Of a stretch of DNA of 64,000 bases, positions 57,558-64,000 are shown piece after piece. The number at the start of each line of letters is the position of its first letter. Within the stretch, counting starts at the first letter, position 1. The notes below the pieces were generated by a model that searched no databases, was not told the origin of the DNA, and saw nothing but the letters and a program-made list of their open reading frames with translations. The stretch comes from an uncultured bacterium (GTDB taxonomy: Bacteria; Bacillota_I; Bacilli_A; RFN20; CAG-826). The DNA lies in assembly GCA_949288485.1 (NCBI GenBank), contig CASEKC010000006.1, positions 28,709-92,708 of the forward strand, in the 5' to 3' direction. A program made the position numbers and the translations under genes.

Positions 57558-60454
57558 ATGGATGAGCGTTTAACAAAAATTTATAATGGTACTTCTAGAC
57601 AAATATATGAAGAACTCAAAACAAGTGCACATGGTTTAAGTGACGATGAAGCAAAAAATAGACTCGCACAATATGGAAAAAATGAAAAAAGAAACAATCT
57701 AATGTAAAACTCTTTTTTAAGAATTTTATTTCCACTATGGCAATTCTTCTTTGGATTGCTGGAACTATTTCAATTATTTCATGTTTTATTGCTAGTGAAA
57801 GTCCAAGTAGTATTGGGATTTTAAAAGACCCTGGGATGCTTTATTTAGGTATAGCGATTTTTTTAGTAAACATCATTAATGGTGTTTTTTCTTTTATTCA
57901 ACAATTTAAAGCAAATAAATCGACTGAAGCTTTATCTAAAATGCTACCAACTTATGCTAGAGTTATTAGAAATGGTGAAGAAAAGCAAATTGAAGCTTGG
58001 GAACTTGTTCCTGGTGATTTAGTTATTCTTCAAGAAGGCGATAAAATCTCAGCTGATGCTCGAATCATTAACTGTAATGATTTAACTTGTAATCAAAGTG
58101 CTTTAGATGGAGAGGCTACTCCAAGTCGTAAACAATTTGAAGGTTTAAAGGAATTACCAGAAAATTCAGTTCGCGCTAAAAATATTGTTTATGCAGGTAC
58201 TAGTGTTTCAACAGGTACTGCTAGATGTATTGTTATTTCTACAGGAATGAATACTGAATTTGGTAAAATTGCATCTTTAACTCAAGAAATCGAAAATAAA
58301 CAATCTCCTTTAGAAAAAGAGATTGAAAAAATGACTAAAACGATTGCTTTAATTGCTTTATCAATAGGTGCAGTTATTTTAGTCTTAGGATTAATTGTTA
58401 CTGGTGTAACTAATTCAGATAAATTTAGTAATCCTACAATGTATTTAAATCAATTCGTTACTGCTTTAGGAATGGTTGTTGCTTTTATTCCTGAAGGTTT
58501 AAGTCCAACAGTTAGTTTATCTTTAGCTAAAGCTGTACAGCGTTTAGCTAAAGAAGGTGCTTTAATTAAAAACTTATCAAGTGCCGAAACTTTAGGTTCA
58601 ACTACTGTTATATGTAGCGATAAGACTGGAACATTAACTAAAAATGAAATGACTGTTAAACATCTTTATTTAATTAATAAAGAATTTGATGTAACTGGTG
58701 ATGGCTATAGTTTTAAAGGTGAAATATTAGATAAAAATAAAGTAAAACAAACTGCATTAAATAATTCTGATTTAAAGAAGTTATTAATGTGCGGTGCATT
58801 ATGTTCTAATGCTAAAATTACTACAAATGAACATAATCAATTTGTAGTTTTAGGTGATCCAACCGAAGCTTGTTTAGGTGTTGTTAGTGAAAAAGGATTA
58901 CTAAATCCTGAAAATCAATTAAGAATTACTCCTCGAATTAGAGAATTACCTTTTGATAGCACTCGTAAAATGATGACTACAATTCATCAATTTGAAAAAG
59001 AATATAATGGTGCTCAAAGATTAGCTCTAACGAAAGGTTCGCCAAATGATTTAATTACTAAATGTAAATATATTGTTGATAATGGTAAAGTTAGAGAAAT
59101 TACTAAAGAAGATATCGATAAAATTAATAAACAAAATGACAAGTATGCTAAAGATGGTTTAAGAGTTTTAGCGATGGCTTATCGCTTAATTAGTAAAGAA
59201 GATAAAACAATTCCAATTGCTTTAAGTGCTTATACTCATGAATTAATCGAAAAGAATTTAACTTTTATTGGTTTAGAAGCAATGCAAGATCCACCAAGAG
59301 AAGGTATTAAAGAAGCAATAAATGTTTGTCATCGTGCTGGTATAAAAATTATTATGATTACCGGTGACTATTCTCTTACTGCTTTAGCCATTGCTAAAAA
59401 AATAGGTATTGTTACTAAAGAAGATCCAAAAATTATTTCTGGAAGTGAACTTGCTGAGCTCGATGATAATACACTTAAAGAATATTTAAAAGGTGAAGTA
59501 ATTTTTGCAAGAATGGCACCTGAACAAAAATATCGTGTAGTAAATGCTTTACAAGAATTAGGTGAGATTGTTGCAGTTACTGGAGATGGTGTTAATGATG
59601 CTCCTGCTTTAAAGAAAGCAGATATTGGTATTGCAATGGGAATTACAGGAACTGATGTTGCTAAAGAAGCAGCTGATATGATATTAACTGATGATAATTT
59701 TGTCTCAATTGTTAAAGCAATTGAGGAAGGTCGAGCAATTTTTGCTAATATTAGAAAATTTGCTACATACATCTTTAACTCAAATATTCCAGAAGCTGTT
59801 CCATTCTTAATTCCAATTTTAACATTAAATACTATTCCACCAATGCTTACTATTCTTGAAATTTTATTAATTGATATTGGAACTGATATGTTACCTGCTT
59901 TAGGTTTAGGAAGTGAAAAACCTCAAGCTGGTGTAATGGATAGACCTCCTAGAAAACTTAATGAACATCTTATTAACAAAAAACTTTATGCAAATGCCTT
60001 CTTCTATGGCATTCAAACTTCAGTTCTATGTTGTTTAGCTTTCTTCTTATTTAATTATTTCCAAACATTAAATCTTGGTATTCCATTCGATTTTAGTAAT
60101 TTATTCAGTCAAACGAATAATCCTGAAATTTGGATGAGTGCTACTAGTGTAACCTTTATATCAATTGTCTTTTGTCAGATTGGTATCGTCTTTAATTGTC
60201 GTACTACTAAAGAAAGTGTCTTTAAAATTGGTATCTTTTCAAATAAAGAGATTAACTATGGGGTCATTTTTGAGATATTATTATTAGTAGTAGTAATATT
60301 TGCTCCATTCTTAAATACCGAAGTATTAGAAACAAATATGGTTACAGATTATCGAATTTGGTTAATTATCTTAACATTCCCATTTATCTTAATTGGTACT
60401 GATGAACTTCGAAAATATATTTACCGCAAAAAGGACTTAAAGGAGGCCCAATAA
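57558..60454 (+). pseudogene. Na,K-ATPase-like (P2C) P-type cation ATPase, frameshifted at codon 44
   Basis: AAGGTGAT precedes ATG at 57558 (MDERLTKIYNGTS, a Cation_ATPase_N start). The first frame stops at 57705 after GKNEKRNNLM; a one-base backward shift at the A6 run 57685-57690 gives EKKKQSNVKLFFKNF and joins the 905-codon frame. Near 58,490 PEGLSPTVSLSLA, near 58,618 the phosphorylated CSDKTGTLTKNE, near 59,580 TGDGVNDAPALKKADIG, TM5 FNSNIPEAVPFLI and TM6 IDIGTDMLPAL, all as in Na,K-ATPase alpha subunits; TM8 has Gln but lacks the Na-site Asp. The end DELRKYIYRK also matches. Two RCK genes follow after one and 13 bases. If the shift is real the protein may be lost; if it is a sequencing slip the protein has about 965 aa. 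Confidence 0.85.
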
Positions 60455-60455
60455 T

Positions 60456-61103
60456 ATGAAAATTCTTATTGTCGGATGTGGAAAATTAGGTGCAGGTTTA
60501 GCTCTTGAACTTTATAAAAAGGGCCACACCATTTCTATAATTGATAAAGATGAAGATAGCTTTTATCGATTAGGTGCTGATTTTAATGGCACACTCGTTG
60601 TTGGAAATGGCTATGATCAAAAAGTTCTTGAAGAAGCTGAAATCGAATATGCCGATGCTATGGTTTGTGCAACAGGAAATGATGAAATTAACGCTGTTGC
60701 TGCTAAAATCGGAAAAGACAAATATTATGTAAAATATGTTATTGCTAGATTATACAATCCACGTAAGGCTAAAGTATATGAAGCATTAGGAATTAAAGTT
60801 ATTTCTACTACAGGTTTTAGTATTAATAGAGCTATCGAACTTCTTTCTTACAATATGATGGATAGTTTAGCTTTACTTGGAAATGATGCTAGTAGTGAAA
60901 TTGTCCGTATTAGAGCTACTCCTAATATTGATGGAATGCTTGTTAAAGAAATTAATGATGAGAAATTTAAGTTATTCTCAATAGTTCGTGGAGAATCTTC
61001 ATTTTTACCAAAAGATGATGATGTAATTGAAACAAATGATATCCTCTATTTTATTATTAAAACAGAGGCTAAAAGAAAACTTAAAATTTTATTGGGAATC
61101 TAA
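60456..61103 (+). CDS. RCK (TrkA-type) regulatory protein 1
   Basis: 215 aa: RCK_N domain with IVGCGKLGAGLA, DKDEDSFYRLG and ending VIARLYNPRKA (1-125), then RCK_C (about 135-215, IRATPNIDGMLVKEIN). Such subunits bind NAD(H) or nucleotides and gate K+ uptake channels. No TrkH/KtrB lies in the window. One base after the P-type ATPase, so translationally coupled. Confidence 0.9.
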   Translation: MKILIVGCGKLGAGLALELYKKGHTISIIDKDEDSFYRLGADFNGTLVVGNGYDQKVLEEAEIEYADAMVCATGNDEINAVAAKIGKDKYYVKYVIARLYNPRKAKVYEALGIKVISTTGFSINRAIELLSYNMMDSLALLGNDASSEIVRIRATPNIDGMLVKEINDEKFKLFSIVRGESSFLPKDDDVIETNDILYFIIKTEAKRKLKILLGI

Positions 61104-61116
61104 CGGAGGAATAAAT

Positions 61117-61776
61117 ATGTACGTTGTAATTATAGGTGGCGGACAAATTGGTTCATATATGGCCGATTTACTCCGTAAAAATAAATGCGATTTTGTAATT
61201 ATTGATAGCAATCGTTCTACTGTTTCTAAGTTAGTAAAGGATTTTGGTGATGAACATATTTGTTTTGGAGATGGTACTGATCCTAATATTTTAGCTGCAA
61301 ATAAAGTTGAAACTGCTGATGTTGTTGCTTGTATTACTGGTAGAGATGAAGTTAACCTAGTTTGTTCTACCATTGCTAAATTTGAATTTCAATCTCCTCG
61401 TGTCGTTGCTAAAGTTAACAATCCAAAAAATTCTTGGTTATTTAATATAAGTAATGGAGTTGATGCTGCAATTAACCAAGCTGATATTATTGGCCATATT
61501 GTCGTAGAAGAAATGTCAATGAAGAATTTTATGACTCTTATGAAATTATCAAAAGGAGATCACTCTATTATTCAATTTTTAGTTAGTGATACTTCTATTT
61601 CAGCTGGTAAGAAATTAAAAGATTTAACTTTACCTAAAGATACATTATTAATTGCTATATATCATGGTAATAACTTAATTGTTCCTAATGGTGAAACAAC
61701 TATTTTCCCTGGAGATAGAATTACATTGTTTTCTAGTGAAAAGGTTTATTCTGAATTAGAAAAATTCTTTAATTAA
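61117..61776 (+). CDS. RCK (TrkA-type) regulatory protein 2
   Basis: 219 aa from ATG at 61117 (MYVVIIGGGQIGSYM), after GGAGG; a longer in-frame start inside the first gene is unlikely. RCK_N GGGQIGSYMADLL, IIDSNRSTVSKL, VAKVNNPKNSWLF; RCK_C DTSISAGKKLKDLTLP. Paralogue of the gene before it, 13 bases downstream; the pair could form a heteromeric ring. Confidence 0.9.
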   Translation: MYVVIIGGGQIGSYMADLLRKNKCDFVIIDSNRSTVSKLVKDFGDEHICFGDGTDPNILAANKVETADVVACITGRDEVNLVCSTIAKFEFQSPRVVAKVNNPKNSWLFNISNGVDAAINQADIIGHIVVEEMSMKNFMTLMKLSKGDHSIIQFLVSDTSISAGKKLKDLTLPKDTLLIAIYHGNNLIVPNGETTIFPGDRITLFSSEKVYSELEKFFN

Positions 61777-61825
61777 TTTTTAATTTTTTTAAAAAATAAT
61801 TAAAGAAAACATCTTTTTTATTGTT

Positions 61826-61860
61826 ATAAAAAAGTATCTCTCCAACTTGAAGAGATACTT
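61826..61860 (-). terminator. Terminator downstream of the decayed surface-protein gene
   Basis: AAGTATCTCT pairs with AGAGATACTT; TTTTTTAT follows on the minus strand. May also slow convergent transcription from the RCK operon. Confidence 0.75.
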
Positions 61861-61889
61861 AAGAACTCAATTATTACATTAATTATAAC

Positions 61890-62825
61890 TTACGCATTAG
61901 GAGCAACTAATGACCATTCTTTAGTATTAGGATCTCTAACTAAAGTATAGTTATAATAATCACTACTTGAATTATAGATTTTGCTAGTTCCAGAATTTGT
62001 GGCAGCTATAGTAATTGAAAATAATCTTCCATTTACATATACATAAAATGAGTAACTACATAATTTATAACAATTTTTATCAGCGTCATAACTTAAAGTT
62101 CCGTTATTTTCATTAAGTATATCAAAGCATCCATTAGCTACATAAGCTGATGTATCAATAAATCCACCGATTAATTCATAAGTATTATCTCCACTAACAT
62201 ATGTGCAATTATAAAATCCGTCATATTGAGAACTCTTCTTAACTAATACGTATCATTTAAGAGCTCTATATGAACCACTAACAGAAATAATTTTATTTAC
62301 AAAAGCGTATTGGTTTCCATCACTTCCTGTATATAATCCATTATTTTTACTTACTAATGTAGTTTTTTGATTATTATAAATAATTACATTTTCTTCAATA
62401 ACACTATGTGTATTAATTGTTATACCAAGTTCTTCAATTGTGATAGTTTCACTATTTTTCTTACATACAGTATAAACTCTACTATCATTTAAGTTATAAA
62501 TATTGATGTTATCTCCATCAGTAACAAAATCAAAATATTTGGTTTTTGTATAAAGATTATATTTATCACCAGTTAAATAAATTCTAGCTTGATAAGTATA
62601 AGTACTACTAGCATTAGGTTGAGTGTAATAAACTATTTCATTATTCATGAACCAACGATTATCACTATCTCCTCTAATTGCAAAATTTGAAACATGGGCT
62701 CCATCAGTAGTTTCCTTACTAAACTTAAATAAGGTTATACCGTTTAAACTTGTAACTTCTTTTCCTTTAACTAAACCTAATTCACCAACTGCAATAGGTG
62801 TTAATAACGGATATAAAATGTACAT
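61890..62825 (-). pseudogene. Surface-protein gene fragment with in-frame TGA
   Basis: The minus-strand frame from 62825 runs 190 codons to TGA at 62253-62255 (after SGSYRALK), then the same frame stays open for 120 codons (YVLVKKSSQYDGFYN...) to TAA at 61890. LK-W-YVLVKK would be natural, so the TGA is probably a TGG mutation. The 5' end is also damaged: TAG lies three bases before the first ATG and no ribosome-binding site or signal peptide is seen. The content (Tyr, Asn, Ser, Thr-rich, beta-like; SGDNTYELIGGFID) is of an extracellular repeat protein. Family not recognised. Confidence 0.65.
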
Positions 62826-62886
62826 AAACTAGGGTTAATTTCGATATTTTCGTAGAACTTTGACGAGATTTTTTCTCAAAAAGGAT

Positions 62887-62943
62887 AAAAAGTTTTTTGT
62901 GCGACAAAAAATTTATTGTGCTATAAAAAGTTTTTAGTGCAAA
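62887..62943. repeat. Three tandem 19-bp units
   Basis: AAAAAGTTTTTTGTGCGAC, AAAAAATTTATTGTGCTAT, AAAAAGTTTTTAGTGCAAA follow each other exactly every 19 bases. Iteron-like layout at the edge of the foreign segment. Confidence 0.75.
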
Positions 62944-63039
62944 ATCACAAGCTAAAACTTCACTGGTAGAGGTCAGGATGTTTAGTCAGTTATACTCAAT
63001 TTATGTTAAATATCCTTTAAATTTTGCTGATTTTGATAC

Positions 63040-63181
63040 AAAAAAAGGCTTGATAAGCAATATTTACTGTATCAAACCTATGCTTCTAATGTGGCAAAAC
63101 TAACCTATTGTGATGTACTTGCGACCCCTTGTTTATTTTTCGCAACCCCCTTAACAATTTTGCGACCCCTACATAAGGTGT
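63040..63181 (-). repeat. Dispersed 140-bp repeat, copy 2
   Basis: Second copy of the element at 56782. Minus strand: three GGGGTCGC-type boxes, then GGTTTGAT/ATCAAGCC (a G-U pair replaces one pair) and seven T. It begins at the stop codon of the 48-aa ORF, so it serves as that gene's 3' end. Confidence 0.8.
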
Positions 63182-63328
63182 TCATTTCGGGCAAAGCACC
63201 ACAATACAGTGGAAACTCTGCTTGCAGTCATTGCTGCATTTTCTGCAAAGTTCGTTATAGGTAATGCGATTTCTTTCATTCAGAAACAACGCCCACTCTT
63301 GTTTCCGTTTCTTGCTCATTCTCGGCAT
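63182..63328 (-). CDS. 48-aa cysteine-rich small protein of mobile-element type
   Basis: ATG at 63326-63328 (MPRMSKKRKQEWALFLNERN), AAAGGAG ten bases upstream, stop TGA. It has five Cys (LCRKCSNDC and two later), basic N-terminus. I recall very similar small proteins on conjugative transposons of gut Clostridia, where their role is unknown. GC content is above that of the window. Confidence 0.7.
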   Translation of the reverse strand: MPRMSKKRKQEWALFLNERNRITYNELCRKCSNDCKQSFHCIVVLCPK

Positions 63329-63588
63329 AGCAATCATTCTCCTTTCCTGATGAAAACATAAAAATCACAAGGAAGATGCATTCAGCCTTGTTTGTGTCAT
63401 TTCCCAGGGCGAAAAACAGGATAAATATCCCTTTCTAAGCCTTTAAAAAAATCACACAAGGTATTAATACTAACCTGTGGTTATGTATTGAATTGTGGGT
63501 TTTGAGTAACAAAAAACACTGTATTGCTACGATGTTTTTTGTTGTTCATATTCTATTTTTTATACTGATAAACTGGAAGTTGTAAATA
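63329..63588. other. Gap with stem-loop
   Basis: 260 bases without a supported gene. The hairpin AACAAAAAACATCG/CAGTGTTTTTTGTT at about 63509-63546 is a likely minus-strand terminator of the membrane-protein gene. Confidence 0.5.
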
Positions 63589-64000
63589 TCATTTTACATT
63601 TTTATATGAAATCACAATATGACTTGGTGCAAATAATACTGATGCAATAATCAATAGCACTGACCTACTCATAATCCCACTAAATAAGAACAACATTGAA
63701 GGAATAATAGAAAGTGCTAATGCTCTAAAAACGCTGTTTTTCTTAAAACATATAATCCAAATAGCACAATAAAGCATTACCAATATGGTATCTACAATCA
63801 GATATAGTGCAAATGCTTCGTCAGACCACCACCCGAACCAAGTTCCCGGAATATTGATTATCATGAATCCGAAACAACCCAATCTCCCTACTTGTTCAGT
63901 GACCTCAACATATTTATTGTTCCACTTATTATCAAATCCATCTTTGCACTTAATCGCAAATACAACATTGGGTATCATAATGACTGCAATAAAAATCAGC
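63589..64000 (-). CDS. Membrane protein of unknown function, cut by window edge
   Basis: Frame is open to the window end; the visible part reads LIFIAVIMIPNVVFAIKC, so the annotated ATG at 63978 is internal and the N-terminus is missing. About four helices (one at the cut end, then near GCFGFMIINIPGTWFGWW, LYLIVDTILVMLYCAIWI and FRALALSIIPSMLFLFSG). It resembles hypothetical proteins common in gut Clostridia. Codon use (more G and C at third positions) differs from the core genes. Confidence 0.7.
   Translation of the reverse strand, partial: LIFIAVIMIPNVVFAIKCKDGFDNKWNNKYVEVTEQVGRLGCFGFMIINIPGTWFGWWSDEAFALYLIVDTILVMLYCAIWIICFKKNSVFRALALSIIPSMLFLFSGIMSRSVLLIIASVLFAPSHIVISYKNVK

Noticed and set aside
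57684..57691. Programmed -1 frameshift at the A6G run of the P-type ATPase
   Set aside because: AAAAAAG is there, but its phase (GAA AAA AGA) is not the A AAA AAG arrangement of known slippery sites and no stimulatory structure was found.
59368..59772. 134-codon minus-strand frame
   Set aside because: Lies inside the conserved P and hinge region of the ATPase; no ribosome-binding site or family resemblance.
61890..62825. TGA read as tryptophan (Mycoplasma code)
   Set aside because: Core genes are full length with TGA as stop and use TGG for Trp; only a gene that is damaged in other ways has the TGA.

Overview
The window is AT-rich DNA from a low-GC Gram-positive bacterium. Gene content and order point to the Bacilli/Mollicutes side: pgsA-pncC-recA-rny and gpsB-rnpB are in Bacillus-like order, and there is an RNA polymerase delta subunit, GatCAB, an ND-type-compatible GltX and two steps of the MEP isoprenoid pathway (IspD, IspF). 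Tryptophan is TGG and TGA is used as a stop in intact genes, so the standard bacterial code applies. An Acholeplasma/Izemoplasma- or RF39-like gut lineage would fit, but this cannot be fixed from the sequence alone.

Layout. 1-4.9 kb: housekeeping block on the minus strand (rny, truncated by the window edge, recA, pncC, pgsA, rnpB RNA, gpsB), then tRNA-Leu(GAG). 4.95-10.1 kb: accessory island next to that tRNA, with a frameshifted AAA+ ATPase, an HNH protein flanked by 27-bp direct repeats, a frameshifted VWA/TROVE-like protein and a divergent WYL regulator. 10.3-26.5 kb: mostly core genes (pepF, LemA-like, HAD, ispD, S1 protein, pgi, a five-tRNA cluster, a pair of paralogous surface proteins, nfu, cysQ-like, fba, rpoE, ispF-gltX, ychF, csp). 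26.6-31.8 kb: two fused ATPase-FtsX ABC transporters preceded by a compact unit (consensus promoter, paired leader, 46-aa ORF, terminator). 31.8-40.6 kb: pepC, gatB, gatA, gatC, ligA, pcrA. 40.7-44 kb: membrane proteins of unknown role and a GrpB-GNAT fusion. 44.1-49.9 kb: asnS and the t6A genes (tsaD, rimI, tsaB, tsaE) with ntdP-like and DUF3137-like genes. 50.4-54.5 kb: XRE regulator with a five-repeat protein, a TPP-riboswitch-controlled ThiT-like gene, ung and an SDR.

54.8-64 kb is again accessory: an ABC/OLD-like ATPase with a frameshifted TOPRIM-like partner, a 140-bp dispersed repeat present twice (56.8 and 63.0 kb), tRNA-Thr, an operon of a Na,K-ATPase-like (P2C) P-type ATPase followed by two RCK/TrkA proteins, a decayed surface-protein gene with an in-frame TGA, three tandem 19-bp repeats, and a higher-GC tail with genes like those of mobile elements from gut Clostridia.

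The most notable points are the P2C ATPase plus two RCK proteins without any Trk/Ktr membrane subunit; four genes that each need a one-base backward shift to read through, while the core genes are intact; a nearly identical 36-bp element in front of recA and the ABC operon; and the small-ORF unit at 31.4-31.8 kb.
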